This document shows, piece after piece, positions 1 through 8,562 of a stretch of 63,112 nucleotides of DNA. Source of the DNA: Myxococcales bacterium (GTDB lineage Bacteria > Myxococcota_A > Bradymonadia > Bradymonadales > GCA-2716585). The notes under the pieces were generated by a model. The model was not told the origin of the DNA. It saw only the letters and a program-made list of their open reading frames with translations, and did no database searches. The translations under genes were made by a program, and so were the position numbers. Numbering within the stretch: the stretch's first letter is position 1; each line of letters begins with the position of its first letter. The stretch covers positions 1-63,112 of the forward strand of contig PBBL01000053.1 of the NCBI GenBank assembly GCA_002716585.1, in the 5' to 3' direction.

Positions 1-1185
1 AGCCACTACACCGACTGGACGATCGCCCACGTGCACTCGGGCGCCCTCGGCTGGAACGGCTTCATGGCCTTCGGCATGATCTATTGGCTGATTCCTCGCC
101 TCTGGCAGACCGAGCTGCACAGCAAGAAGCTGGCGACGGCGCACTTCTGGCTGGGCACGATCGGGATCCTGCTCTACATCATCGCGATGTACTCGGCGGG
201 CGTCACCCAGGGGCTGATGTGGCGCGCGTTTGACGAGACGGGCCGCCTGCTCTACCCGGACTTCATCGAGACGGTCGTCAAGCTCATGCCGATGTACTGG
301 GTCCGCCTGATCGGCGGCACCATGTACCTGGTCGGGGCGCTGCTGTGTGGCTACAACCTGATCCTCTCCATCCTGAACGCGCCGAAGTCGCTTGAGGATC
401 CGCGGGTCAAGGTGCCGGCGCTGGTGAAGCCCGCCGCGGCGCCCATCAGCAACAATTACGACACGGAGCTCAACAAGATCGAGGCGACGCTGCGCAAGGG
501 CTTCCACCGCGCGCTGGAGGGCTGGCCCCTGGTGTTCACGGTGCTGACGACGATCGGCGTGCTGATCGGCGGCGCGGTCGAGATCATCCCGATGATGCTG
601 GTCAAGAGCAACATCCCGACCATCTCCAGCGTCAAGCCCTACACCCCGCTGGAGCTGGAGGGGCGCGACATCTACATCCGCGAGGGCTGCGTCAGCTGCC
701 ACTCCCAGATGGTGAGGCCCTTCCGGCAGGAGATCGAGCGCTACGGCGAGTACTCCAAGCCGGGCGAGAGCGTGTACGACCACCCCTTCCTGTGGGGCAG
801 CAAGCGGACCGGGCCTGATCTGGCGCGGGTCGGCGGCAAGTACCCGCACCTGTGGCACGTGCGCCATATGGAGGATCCGCGCTCGACGACCCCGAAGTCG
901 GTCATGCCGCCCTACGCGTGGCTGCTGTCCAAGGAGCTGGATCTGAGCCAGACCCAGGACAAGGTCGACACGATGGCGATGTTGGGCGTGCCCTACAGCG
1001 CCGACGCGATCAGCTCGGCCCAGGCCAACGCCGAGAAGCAGGCCGCGGCGATCGCCGCCGAGGTCGAGTCGCAGGGTGGCCCGAGCGGGCTGGCCAACAA
1101 GGAGATCGTGGCGCTGGTGGCCTACCTCCAGCGGTTGGGCGCGGACATCAAGAACGCCCCCGACGCATCCACCGCGAACCGCTGA
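1..1185 (+). CDS. ccoNO: cbb3-type cytochrome c oxidase, fused subunits I and II (CcoN C-terminus + CcoO), 5' partial
   Basis: The reading frame is open from base 1, so the start lies outside the window. The first ~130 visible residues are the last transmembrane helices of CcoN, beginning with TDWTIAHVHSG, whose histidines match heme-ligand positions of the catalytic subunit. After a linker and one membrane anchor (about residues 178-200) comes CcoO, a membrane-bound monoheme cytochrome c with CVSCH at about 230-234 and a distal MPPYAW motif for the Met ligand. CcoN and CcoO are normally separate proteins, and here there is no stop or start between them. The product reduces O2 to water in the inner membrane with high O2 affinity and takes electrons from c-type cytochromes. 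It is followed directly by ccoQ and ccoP. Confidence 0.95.
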   Translation, partial: SHYTDWTIAHVHSGALGWNGFMAFGMIYWLIPRLWQTELHSKKLATAHFWLGTIGILLYIIAMYSAGVTQGLMWRAFDETGRLLYPDFIETVVKLMPMYWVRLIGGTMYLVGALLCGYNLILSILNAPKSLEDPRVKVPALVKPAAAPISNNYDTELNKIEATLRKGFHRALEGWPLVFTVLTTIGVLIGGAVEIIPMMLVKSNIPTISSVKPYTPLELEGRDIYIREGCVSCHSQMVRPFRQEIERYGEYSKPGESVYDHPFLWGSKRTGPDLARVGGKYPHLWHVRHMEDPRSTTPKSVMPPYAWLLSKELDLSQTQDKVDTMAMLGVPYSADAISSAQANAEKQAAAIAAEVESQGGPSGLANKEIVALVAYLQRLGADIKNAPDASTANR

Positions 1186-1204
1186 GCACAGGAGGACCCA
1201 ACCC

Positions 1205-1390
1205 ATGATGCGTGAAGTCATGCAAAACTCGGGGCTCGAGCTCTTCGCGGAGATTGGCCTCATCATCTTCTTCGTGGCCTTCGTGGCCATCATCATCCGC
1301 GCCTTCACCATGCGCCAGGACGAGGAGGCCCACGCCGCCAACCTGCCGCTGGACGAGGGTCAACCGACCACCGCGTCGCAGGAGGCTTAA
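1205..1390 (+). CDS. ccoQ: CcoQ/FixQ-like small subunit of cbb3 oxidase
   Basis: 61-residue protein starting MMREVMQNSG at an ATG preceded by AGGAGG. It has one hydrophobic helix (IGLIIFFVAFVAIIIRAF) followed by a short charged tail rich in D and E. Size, single membrane span and position between ccoO and ccoP are those of CcoQ, which stabilises the oxidase complex. The sequence itself is poorly conserved in the family, so the call rests mainly on context. The gene ends two bases before the ccoP start, implying translational coupling. Confidence 0.85.
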   Translation: MMREVMQNSGLELFAEIGLIIFFVAFVAIIIRAFTMRQDEEAHAANLPLDEGQPTTASQEA

Positions 1391-1392
1391 GC

Positions 1393-2073
1393 ATGGGCAC
1401 CGAACACAAGCCGCAGGACGACGGCTACTACGATGATGTCCTGCTCGACCACAACTACGACGGCATTCAGGAGTACGACAACCCGATGCCTGGGTGGTGG
1501 ACCGGGATCTTCGTCCTGACCGTGGTCTGGGCCGGGGTCTACGTCGTCGGCATCAACACCGGCGCCATCCCGACCTACTGGGACGACCTCAGCTCCGCCC
1601 AGGAAGACCTCGACAAGGTCCGCGCCGCCCACGAGCGGACCCGGCCCAAGATCGAGATCACCGACGCGAGCCTGCTCGCGATGGTCAAGGACGAGGCTCG
1701 GCTCACCGAGGGCAAGGAGGTCTACGCGCGGGTCTGCGCCGCCTGTCACGGTGACGTCGGCCAGGGGCTGATCGGCCCCAACCTGACGGACGACTTCTGG
1801 ATCCACGGCGGCAAGCCGACGCAGATTCTGCACACCGTCAAGGTGGGCGTCACCGAAAAGGGGATGCCCGCCTGGGAGGCGATGCTCTCCGAGGGCGAGC
1901 AGGTGTCGGTCGTGGCCTTCGTCGGCTCACTCCATGGCACGAAACCTGCTAATGCCAAGGAGCCACAGGGGGAGCGGTACGTACCCGACGCAACCCCCAC
2001 GGCTCCCGACGGTGACGCCCCCAAGGGGGACGCCCCCGAGGGAGCGCCGACCGACCCGGCGAACCCTGAATGA
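1393..2073 (+). CDS. ccoP: cbb3 oxidase subunit III CcoP, single-heme form
   Basis: 226 residues. The N-terminus carries the FixP_N signature (EYDNPMPGWW, about 27-36) followed by one transmembrane helix. A cytochrome c domain follows with one CAACH heme site at 115-119, NLTDDFW, and a GMPAW axial-methionine motif near 157. Typical CcoP is about 290-310 residues with two CxxCH sites; only one is present here and the protein is correspondingly short. The retained domain resembles the C-terminal heme domain of CcoP. The tail after about residue 180 is acidic and Pro/Gly-rich. It probably passes electrons to CcoO in the complex. Confidence 0.92.
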   Translation: MGTEHKPQDDGYYDDVLLDHNYDGIQEYDNPMPGWWTGIFVLTVVWAGVYVVGINTGAIPTYWDDLSSAQEDLDKVRAAHERTRPKIEITDASLLAMVKDEARLTEGKEVYARVCAACHGDVGQGLIGPNLTDDFWIHGGKPTQILHTVKVGVTEKGMPAWEAMLSEGEQVSVVAFVGSLHGTKPANAKEPQGERYVPDATPTAPDGDAPKGDAPEGAPTDPANPE

Positions 2074-2087
2074 CGAGGTGAGGAACC

Positions 2088-3548
2088 ATGTCCAGCGATC
2101 CCACATTCGAAGTCCCCGAGGTGCTTGAGAGCCCTGAGGAAGTGCTCTCGACGTTGGAGAAGGATGGCAAGCGACGCTGGATCTACCCGACCCCCGAGCG
2201 GGGGCCGTGGTACTGGCGGCGCCTGGCGCTGGGCTGGTTCCTCATCGTCGTCTTCGTCGCGGCGCCGATCGTACACATCGGCGGCAAGCCCGCGATCTTC
2301 CTCGACATCGCCCACCGTGAGTTCACCTTCATGGGGCAGACGCTCTACGCCACCGACACGCTGCTGCTGATGCTGTTCATGCTCGCGGCGCTGCTGTCGG
2401 TGTTCCTGGGGACGGCGCTGCTGGGGCGCCTGTGGTGCGGCTGGGGCTGCCCACAGACGGTGTACATGGAGTTCGTGTTCCGGCCCATCGAGCGGCTGCT
2501 CGAAGGCAAGGAGTCGACGCGCAAGCGCAACGACGCCAAGGACATGACCTTCAACCTGGCGATGCGCAAGACCCTCAAATATCTTATCTTCCTCGTGATC
2601 GCGCTGGGGATGGCCCACACCTTCGTGGCCTACTTCGTGAGCTGGCCCAGGCTCCTGGAGTGGATGACCGGGCCGCCCGCCGAGCACTTCGGGTTCTTCA
2701 TCATGATGGCGCTGACGACGGGGCTGATCCTGTTCGACTTCGCCTTCTTCCGAGAGCAGATGTGCACCATCGTGTGCCCCTACGCCCGGTTCCAGTCCGT
2801 GTTGATGGATCGCGACTCGTTGATCGTGAGCTACGACAGCGGGCGCGGCGAGCCCAGGGGCCGCCGCAAGAAGGCGCGCAAGAAGGGGCGCCAGGGCGAG
2901 GCCAGGCTGGAGATCCCGGCGCTGGGCGACTGCATCGACTGCGGCGCCTGTGTGAGGACCTGCCCGACCGGGATCGACATCCGGGAGGGGCTCCAGATGG
3001 AGTGCATCGGGTGCACGCAGTGCGTCGACGCCTGCGACGCGATCATGCTCAAGGTGGACAAGCCCACCGGGCTGATCCGGTACACCTCCGAGAACGTGCT
3101 GGACAACAAGCCGTCGCGGGTCCTGCGGCCTCGGGTGATCATCTACAGCGTCCTGCTGATCATCATCAGCGGCCTGTTCCTGACCGCGTTCATCGGCCGC
3201 GACGCGGTTGACCTCAACCTCTCCCGGGTCCCCGGGGCGCCGTTCACCAAGCTCCCGGACGAGCGCATCGCCAACCGGGTGCGGTTCCGCATTCAGAACC
3301 GGACGGGCGGCAGCGAGGTGTTCAGCATCAGCGCCACCGAACCGGAGGGCACGGAGCTGCGCATCATCGGCAACCCGCGGATCGAGCTGGGCGACGGCGA
3401 GGTGACCCACATCGACGCCTGGGTGGTGACGCCCACGACGGTGTTCACCAAAGGCTCGGCGACCGGTATGTTCAAGATCGACAGCGAGCACGGCGGAACC
3501 CGCATGGCCGAGTTCAACCTGCTCGGGCCTTCACAAGGAGCCAACTGA
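2088..3548 (+). CDS. ccoG: CcoG (FixG/RdxA) polyferredoxin, cbb3 oxidase assembly
   Basis: 486 residues. Several membrane helices carry the NapH/RdxA-type motifs CGWGCPQT and CTIVCPYARFQ. Two 4Fe-4S ferredoxin clusters follow (CIDCGACVRTCP and CIGCTQCVDACD, about residues 283-325), then another helix and a C-terminal Ig-like FixG domain. Known CcoG proteins take part in copper handling for cbb3 assembly at the inner membrane, as cupric reductases. The stop overlaps the ccoH ATG by one base (TGATG), so the two are co-translated. Confidence 0.95.
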   Translation: MSSDPTFEVPEVLESPEEVLSTLEKDGKRRWIYPTPERGPWYWRRLALGWFLIVVFVAAPIVHIGGKPAIFLDIAHREFTFMGQTLYATDTLLLMLFMLAALLSVFLGTALLGRLWCGWGCPQTVYMEFVFRPIERLLEGKESTRKRNDAKDMTFNLAMRKTLKYLIFLVIALGMAHTFVAYFVSWPRLLEWMTGPPAEHFGFFIMMALTTGLILFDFAFFREQMCTIVCPYARFQSVLMDRDSLIVSYDSGRGEPRGRRKKARKKGRQGEARLEIPALGDCIDCGACVRTCPTGIDIREGLQMECIGCTQCVDACDAIMLKVDKPTGLIRYTSENVLDNKPSRVLRPRVIIYSVLLIIISGLFLTAFIGRDAVDLNLSRVPGAPFTKLPDERIANRVRFRIQNRTGGSEVFSISATEPEGTELRIIGNPRIELGDGEVTHIDAWVVTPTTVFTKGSATGMFKIDSEHGGTRMAEFNLLGPSQGAN

Positions 3549-4036
3549 TGAAGAATCCGATCCCACCGCACATCTTCTGGCCTGGCCTGATCATCGCGCT
3601 GCTGCTGTTCAGCGTGGGGAGCCAGGTGGCGCTCGTGTTCGCGTCCCGCTCCGATCAGGGCGTCCAGATCGAGGAGGACTACTACAACCGGGCGCTGGAC
3701 TGGGACAGCCTCCAGACCCTGCGGCAGCAGTCCCAGGCGTTGGGCTGGAAGGTGGACGTGAATGTTGGCGACCTCACCGAGGCGGGTGAGCGCCCCATCG
3801 TGTTCACCATCCGCGACCGCGACGACAAGCCGGTGCAGGGGCTCCGCGGCGAGGTGGACCTCAAGCGCCCGTCCAAGGCGGGGGTGCTCAGCACGGCGCC
3901 GCTCCAGGCTGTGGACGGCCAACCGGGCACCTACCGCGCCCAGGCCCCGGTCACGCAGCAGGGGCTGTGGGACCTGATCCTCCGCGTCAACCGCGACGAC
4001 ACCCGATTCCTCGCCGAGTTGAGGCGGGAGGTGTGA
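3548..4036 (+). CDS. ccoH: CcoH/FixH cbb3 oxidase assembly factor
   Basis: 162-residue protein with one N-terminal transmembrane helix (residues ~10-28) followed by a periplasmic domain that starts with the EEDYYNRALDWD segment typical of FixH. The ccoG-ccoH-ccoI order is the standard assembly cassette. FixH helps the Cu-transporting ATPase and oxidase subunits to assemble in the inner membrane. The start overlaps the end of ccoG and the next gene begins one base after its stop. Confidence 0.93.
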   Translation: MKNPIPPHIFWPGLIIALLLFSVGSQVALVFASRSDQGVQIEEDYYNRALDWDSLQTLRQQSQALGWKVDVNVGDLTEAGERPIVFTIRDRDDKPVQGLRGEVDLKRPSKAGVLSTAPLQAVDGQPGTYRAQAPVTQQGLWDLILRVNRDDTRFLAELRREV

Positions 4037-4037
4037 C

Positions 4038-6575
4038 GTGAACAGGTCGTCGGCGCCCCTCTGCCTGCACTGCGGGCTCCCGGTGGAGCCCCCTCCCCCC
4101 GACGGCGCGCCAGCGTTCTGCTGCGTGGGCTGCGAGGCCGTCTACACCGCCCTCCACGAGGAGGGGCTGGACGCGTTCTACGACCTCAAGCGGCTCTCCA
4201 GCGAGCCTCAGGGGGGGCTACCCCAGGCCTCCGCGGAGAACGGCCTCGGGGTCCTCGACACCGATGACTTCCTGAACGAACACAGCATGTTGATGGAGGA
4301 CGGCTCCCGCTGCATCGACCTCTACCTCGATGGGGTGCACTGCGCCGGGTGCGTGTGGCTCGTGGAGCAGCTCCCAGGCGCGATGGAGGGGATCTCGTCC
4401 GCGCGGCTCGATCTGCCCCGGGCCAGGCTGACCCTGCAGTGGTGGCCCGAGGAGCGCAAGCTGGCCGACGTGGGAGACTGGTTGGCGCGCTTCGGGTACT
4501 CGGCGCGTCCGGTTCAGGCCAGGCGAAGCCGCGAGCGTTCCAAGGCGGAGCAACAATTGTTGCTTCAAATGGGGACATGCTGGGCGCTGGCGGGCAACGT
4601 GATGCTGATGGCGGTGGCGCTCTACGCAGGCCTGGGGACGGAAGGAGAGGACGCGGGCATCGCCCACACGATGCGGTGGCTGAGCCTGGCGCTGTCCGGG
4701 CTGTCGGTGCTCGTCGGGGGCCGCACCTTCATCCTCCGGGCGTGGGCCTCGCTGGCGGCGGCGTGGCGGGCGGGCGTGAAGCAAGCCCCGGCGTTGTCAA
4801 TGGACGTGCCGATCGCGCTGGGGATCCTGGTGGGGTGGAGTCACAGCGCCTGGGCGACGGCGACGGGCGCAGGCGAGATCTGGTTTGACTCGATCGCGGT
4901 GTTGATCGCGGCGCTGTTAACGGCGCGGTGGCTTCAGATGCGCGGTCGTCGGCTCGCGGGCGACGCGGCCGACCGGCTCCTGGCGATGCTCCCGGGGACC
5001 GCGCGCCGGATCCGCGGTGAGTCGGTGGAGGTGGTCCCGGCGGAGTCGCTGGTGATGGGCGACCGCGTGGAGATCCGCGACGACGAGGTGGTCCCAGCGG
5101 ACGGCGTCGTGGTGGAGGGGCGCTCGTTGGTGGAGCAGGGGATCCTGACGGGCGAGAGCCGCCCGGAGCCGATCGGCGTCGGCGATCTGTTGCATGCCGG
5201 GGCGACCAACGTGGGGGCGCCGCTCCAGCTGGAGGTCAAGGCGGTCGGCGAGTCGACCCGGGTGGGGCAGCTGCTGGCCTGGATCGACGATCACGATCGC
5301 CGCCGGGCGCCGGTGGCGCAGCTCGCCGATCGGCTCAGCGGCGCGTTCGTGGCGACGGTGTTGGTGCTCGCGGTGGTGGCGGCGCTGCTCTGGTGGTGGC
5401 TCGACCCGACGATGGCGGTCCCCGTGGTGGTCGCGCTGCTGGTGGTCTCGTGCCCCTGCGCGCTGGGCATGGCGACGCCTCTGGCGCTGGCGGTGGCCCA
5501 GGGCCGGGCCGCGCGTCAGGGGCTGTTCATCAAGCACGAGGACGTGCTGGAGCGGCTGCTCAAGACGACCCACGTGGTGTTCGACAAGACGGGGACGCTG
5601 ACCGAGGGTCGGATGTCGCTCCTCGACGTGCACGGCTCCCGCGAGGCGCTGGAGCAGGCGGCGCTGTTGGAGGCGCACAGCGTCCACCCGGTGGCGGCGG
5701 CGCTGCGGCAGTGGGCGCGGGGCGCCCTGGAGCAGGCGGCCGACGACGCGGTGGGTGAGGTCCAGGAGGTGCCTGGAGCGGGCGTCGAGGGCGTGGTGAA
5801 CGGTAGCGTGGTCCGCGTGGGTCGCCCGAGCTGGGTGGCCGCTCAGAGCACCGACGTCGCGCTGGAAGATTGGGACGCGCTCACCGAGCGCGAAGCCGAG
5901 CGGGGGCGCACCCCGATCGCCGTGTCGATCGACGGTCGCCTGGAGGCGATCGCGGGCCTCGGCGACCCGCTCCGCCCCGAAGCCCGAGCGTTGATCGAGG
6001 TGTTGAAGGGGCAGGGGGTGATCCCGGTGCTCCTGTCGGGCGATCACCCCCGGGTGGTTGAGGCCACCGGGCGCCAGCTCGGGTTGGGCCCGGAGGAGAT
6101 CCTCGGCGGTGTGTCCCCCGAGGAGAAGCGCGCCTTCATTGAAGGGCTCCAGTCCGGGCCGGAGCGGGTGATCGCGATGGTGGGTGATGGCGTCAACGAC
6201 GCCGGGGCGTTGATCGCGGCGGACGTGGGGATCGCCGTGCAGGGGGGCGCCGAGGCGAGCCTGGTGGCGGCGGACATCTTCATGACTCGCCCAGGCGTGG
6301 CCCCGCTGTTGGAGCTGATGGAGGGAGCCCAGGACACCATGCGCGCGGTGAGGCGCAACCTGGCGATGTCGGCGGTGTACAACGCGCTCGGCATCGGGCT
6401 CGCCATGGCGGGCCTGGTCGGGCCGCTGCTCGCGGCGATCGCGATGCCGATCAGCAGCTTGTTGGTGGTGACCTCATCGCTGCTGCAGCGCAGCTTCAAG
6501 AAGCCCGCTCAGCCCGCCCCGGCTCCGGGGAAGAGCATGGACGCGGTCCCGTCGAGGACGTTGGCCTCGGTCTGA
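4038..6575 (+). CDS. ccoI: CcoI/FixI copper-transporting P1B-type ATPase
   Basis: 845 residues from a GTG start one base after ccoH. It has an N-terminal Cys-rich region (CLHCG, CCVGC), a heavy-metal-associated domain with HCAGC near residue 98, membrane helices, TGES actuator motif, SCPCALG metal-binding helix, DKTGTLTEG phosphorylation site (Asp ~516), HPVAAAL and GDGVNDAG. These mark a Cu-exporting P1B ATPase of the CopA2/FixI type, which delivers Cu for the CcoN active site. The last 67 bases overlap the 3' end of the convergent hemerythrin gene. Confidence 0.95.
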   Translation: MNRSSAPLCLHCGLPVEPPPPDGAPAFCCVGCEAVYTALHEEGLDAFYDLKRLSSEPQGGLPQASAENGLGVLDTDDFLNEHSMLMEDGSRCIDLYLDGVHCAGCVWLVEQLPGAMEGISSARLDLPRARLTLQWWPEERKLADVGDWLARFGYSARPVQARRSRERSKAEQQLLLQMGTCWALAGNVMLMAVALYAGLGTEGEDAGIAHTMRWLSLALSGLSVLVGGRTFILRAWASLAAAWRAGVKQAPALSMDVPIALGILVGWSHSAWATATGAGEIWFDSIAVLIAALLTARWLQMRGRRLAGDAADRLLAMLPGTARRIRGESVEVVPAESLVMGDRVEIRDDEVVPADGVVVEGRSLVEQGILTGESRPEPIGVGDLLHAGATNVGAPLQLEVKAVGESTRVGQLLAWIDDHDRRRAPVAQLADRLSGAFVATVLVLAVVAALLWWWLDPTMAVPVVVALLVVSCPCALGMATPLALAVAQGRAARQGLFIKHEDVLERLLKTTHVVFDKTGTLTEGRMSLLDVHGSREALEQAALLEAHSVHPVAAALRQWARGALEQAADDAVGEVQEVPGAGVEGVVNGSVVRVGRPSWVAAQSTDVALEDWDALTEREAERGRTPIAVSIDGRLEAIAGLGDPLRPEARALIEVLKGQGVIPVLLSGDHPRVVEATGRQLGLGPEEILGGVSPEEKRAFIEGLQSGPERVIAMVGDGVNDAGALIAADVGIAVQGGAEASLVAADIFMTRPGVAPLLELMEGAQDTMRAVRRNLAMSAVYNALGIGLAMAGLVGPLLAAIAMPISSLLVVTSSLLQRSFKKPAQPAPAPGKSMDAVPSRTLASV

Positions 6576-6940
6576 GTGTGCAGCTCAAAGTTGACCCGGA
6601 AGGCTTCGAAGCGCTCCTTCAGCTCCCGGGTGCTGCACGACGCGCTGTCCAGCTCGGTGTGGATCGCCTCAAGGCGCTGCCCGAGATCCTGGTGTTGGCT
6701 GCGGATGTCGAGGATGTCCCTGTGCGACGCCCCGAGCATCGCGATCAGCTTCGGCATGAGGATCTCCTCCTCCTGCTCGGCGTGGCGAAGCACCTCCTCC
6801 TTGAGCTCCAGGAGGCTCGCGGTGAGGGCGTCCCGATCCAGCTCGCCGGTCTGGTGCGCCTGGGCGACCGCGCGGCCAAAGGAGCTGATCTTGAGGTCGA
6901 TGTCGAGGTGGCTGTGCGTGATGTCTCCAAGACCTGCCAT
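6509..6940 (-). CDS. Hemerythrin-like HHE domain protein
   Basis: 143 residues, cytoplasmic, no signal peptide. The histidine/carboxylate pattern of a four-helix di-iron hemerythrin is visible: His11, His53-AEQ-Glu57, His83 and His121-TQT-Glu125. Single-domain hemerythrins bind O2 or NO or store O2. The ATG has a strong GGAGG site. Its 3' end overlaps the 3' end of ccoI. Upstream, on its strand, is a candidate sigma54 promoter next to the palindrome shared with the ccoS operon, which suggests that it is induced together with the oxygen-sensor genes. Confidence 0.88.
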   Translation of the reverse strand: MAGLGDITHSHLDIDLKISSFGRAVAQAHQTGELDRDALTASLLELKEEVLRHAEQEEEILMPKLIAMLGASHRDILDIRSQHQDLGQRLEAIHTELDSASCSTRELKERFEAFRVNFELHTQTEANVLDGTASMLFPGAGAG

Positions 6941-7016
6941 GAGAACCCTCCGTTGGTGGTGGTGCCCCGGTTGTTGTTGAGCAAGGGCTCAGGGCGCCGT
7001 CGGTGCGTACTGGTTA

Positions 7017-7032
7017 TGCAGGGTATGTACCA
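7017..7032 (-). promoter_or_regulatory. Candidate sigma54 promoter for the hemerythrin gene
   Basis: Read on the minus strand the site is TGGTACATACCCTGCA. GG and GC are at the spacing required for a -24/-12 element, but two conserved bases differ from TGGC-N7-TTGC. It lies about 77 bases upstream of the hemerythrin ATG and about 42 bases from the GCGCA-N5-TGCGC palindrome, which would serve both divergent promoters. It is weaker than the other two sigma54 sites here. Confidence 0.45.
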
Positions 7033-7073
7033 CACTTCCACCGTGTTGGGGTGAGGACGCAGGGGTTGACTCT

Positions 7074-7088
7074 GCGCAAAATATGCGC
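7074..7088. promoter_or_regulatory. Upstream activator site 1 (GCGCA-N5-TGCGC)
   Basis: Perfect inverted repeat GCGCA-AAATA-TGCGC, 83 bases upstream of the -24 element of the ccoS operon and between the divergent hemerythrin and ccoS promoters. The same palindrome, with nearly the same centre (AAATC), recurs after the activator gene. Position and recurrence fit an enhancer site for the NtrC-family protein encoded at 8563. An imperfect 17-bp palindrome (GGCGAAATAATTACGCC) at 7102-7118 lies between it and the promoter. Confidence 0.7.
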
Positions 7089-7170
7089 GACGGTCCACCG
7101 GGGCGAAATAATTACGCCTGCGACACGGGTACAAAAGCCCTGGGCGTCGATTTCATCGATTCGCGCGACG

Positions 7171-7186
7171 TGGCTCCAGTCTTGCA
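7171..7186 (+). promoter_or_regulatory. Sigma54 promoter of the ccoS-kinase-regulator operon
   Basis: TGGCTCCAGTCTTGCA matches the -24/-12 consensus TGGC-N7-TTGCW with exact spacing. It lies about 67 bases before the ccoS start and downstream of activator site 1. The operon it drives encodes its own probable sigma54 activator, so autoregulation is likely. Confidence 0.75.
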
Positions 7187-7252
7187 TTGTAGCCCCCCCA
7201 GACCTGGAAGCTCCTCCGCCGGAGGTGTTGCTCATCAGAGGAGAGTGGAGTC

Positions 7253-7411
7253 ATGTCCATCCTATATATCCTGATCCCCCTCGCGCTCGTGCTCTCGGCC
7301 GGGTCCGTGGCGGTGTTCTGGTGGGCAGTGAGAGACGGTCAGTTCGACGACCTGGAGACGCCTGCGTTGAGGATCCTGACGGATGAGCGCCGTCAGAAGC
7401 GGGGAGGCTGA
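7253..7411 (+). CDS. ccoS: CcoS/FixS small membrane protein, cbb3 oxidase maturation
   Basis: 52-residue protein, MSILYILIPLALVL at its N-terminus, one transmembrane helix, then the family hallmark WAVRDGQFDDLETPALRIL. GGAG precedes the ATG. CcoS is required for cofactor insertion into cbb3 oxidase. It is separated from the rest of the cco cluster by the hemerythrin gene and sits at the head of the sensor operon behind a sigma54 promoter. The next gene starts five bases after the stop. Confidence 0.93.
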   Translation: MSILYILIPLALVLSAGSVAVFWWAVRDGQFDDLETPALRILTDERRQKRGG

Positions 7412-7416
7412 GGGCG

Positions 7417-8559
7417 ATGTTCTTCTACTTCAATGAGCTGACCTCGTACATGGACCTCAGCGACGAAGACGCTGGGTACATCAGGTCGCTGGAGCCGATC
7501 CTGACACCGCACATCGATCATGTGGTTGAGCTGTTCTATGAGGCGCTGGAGGCCAACCCGAGGACATGGGCGCTGTTCAGCGGGCCGGAGCAGGTCGAGC
7601 GCTTGAAGGAGACGCTTCGGGGGTGGCTGGCGGAGATCCTGGAGGGGAACTACGACCACGACTACTTCAAGCGCCGCCAGCGGATCGGCAGGGTCCACGT
7701 CGAGGTGGGGCTCCTGCCGCACTTCATGTTCGGCGCGATGAACATCATCCGACGCGAGCTGGATCGGGTGCTGTACGAGAACGGCACCCCGTTTGACGCC
7801 CAGCAGGCGCTGCACAAGGTGCTCGATCTGGAGCTGGCGATCATGGTCCAGTCGTACTGCGACACGCTGGTCGAGATGAAGGCGAAGGTCCCGGCGGCGC
7901 TGGCGTCGGGGCTGGCCCATGAGATCCGCAACCCGCTCAACGCCATCGGCCTGCACATGACCCTGGTCGAGCGACACCTGCGCAAGCGCGGGGTGGAGTC
8001 CGACGCGACCTCGACCAGCATCGAGGGGGTGCGCCACGAGGTGCGGCGCCTGAGGGGCCTGACGAGCGAGATCATCGACTTCGCCAAGCCGCTCAACATC
8101 CAGCCTCAGTGGGTGGACGGCGCCGACATGCTGCAAGCGATCGAGACCGTCCACGGGCCGACGCTGAAGGCCTCCCGCATCGCGCTGGAGACCCGCATTG
8201 AGGGGGGGACGTCGATCTACTGCGACCCGGAGCTGATCAAGCAGGTGTTGATCGCGCTGCTGACCAACTCCGTCGAGGCGCTGGAGGCCGCCGGGAGGGT
8301 GACGCTGTCGTTGCACAACAACCCGCGGCACACGATGCTCGTTTTTGAAGACACCGGCCCGGGGATCCCCGCTGAGCTGAAGTTCAAGATCTTCGATCTG
8401 TTCTTCACCACCAAGGCGTCCGGCACCGGGATGGGTCTGCCGATCGCCCAGAAGATCATCAACGCCCATGGCGGGAGCATGGTGTTCGAGCCGGTGTCAC
8501 CCCAGGGGACCCGGTTTCGGATCCTGCTGCCTCGCCCCCACCTCGACTCCAAGGAGTGA
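7417..8559 (+). CDS. Globin-coupled heme sensor histidine kinase
   Basis: 380 residues, no membrane helix. Residues 1-150 form a protoglobin/globin-coupled-sensor domain: ELFYEAL with a probable distal Tyr41, and IGRVHVEVGLLPHF with the proximal heme ligand His94. A HisKA dimerisation domain follows with LAHEIRNPLNA (phospho-acceptor His168), then a HATPase_c domain with DTGPGIP and GTGMGLPIAQK. Heme-bound O2 would modulate autophosphorylation, as known for AfGcHK of Anaeromyxobacter. It is followed four bases later by the sigma54 activator, its probable partner. Its location between ccoS and hemN points to control of cbb3 respiration and heme synthesis. Confidence 0.92.
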   Translation: MFFYFNELTSYMDLSDEDAGYIRSLEPILTPHIDHVVELFYEALEANPRTWALFSGPEQVERLKETLRGWLAEILEGNYDHDYFKRRQRIGRVHVEVGLLPHFMFGAMNIIRRELDRVLYENGTPFDAQQALHKVLDLELAIMVQSYCDTLVEMKAKVPAALASGLAHEIRNPLNAIGLHMTLVERHLRKRGVESDATSTSIEGVRHEVRRLRGLTSEIIDFAKPLNIQPQWVDGADMLQAIETVHGPTLKASRIALETRIEGGTSIYCDPELIKQVLIALLTNSVEALEAAGRVTLSLHNNPRHTMLVFEDTGPGIPAELKFKIFDLFFTTKASGTGMGLPIAQKIINAHGGSMVFEPVSPQGTRFRILLPRPHLDSKE

Positions 8560-8562
8560 CCC

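Noticed and set aside
1746..3491. 581-codon minus-strand open frame opposite ccoG
   Set aside because: No recognisable domain and opposite an unmistakable CcoG.
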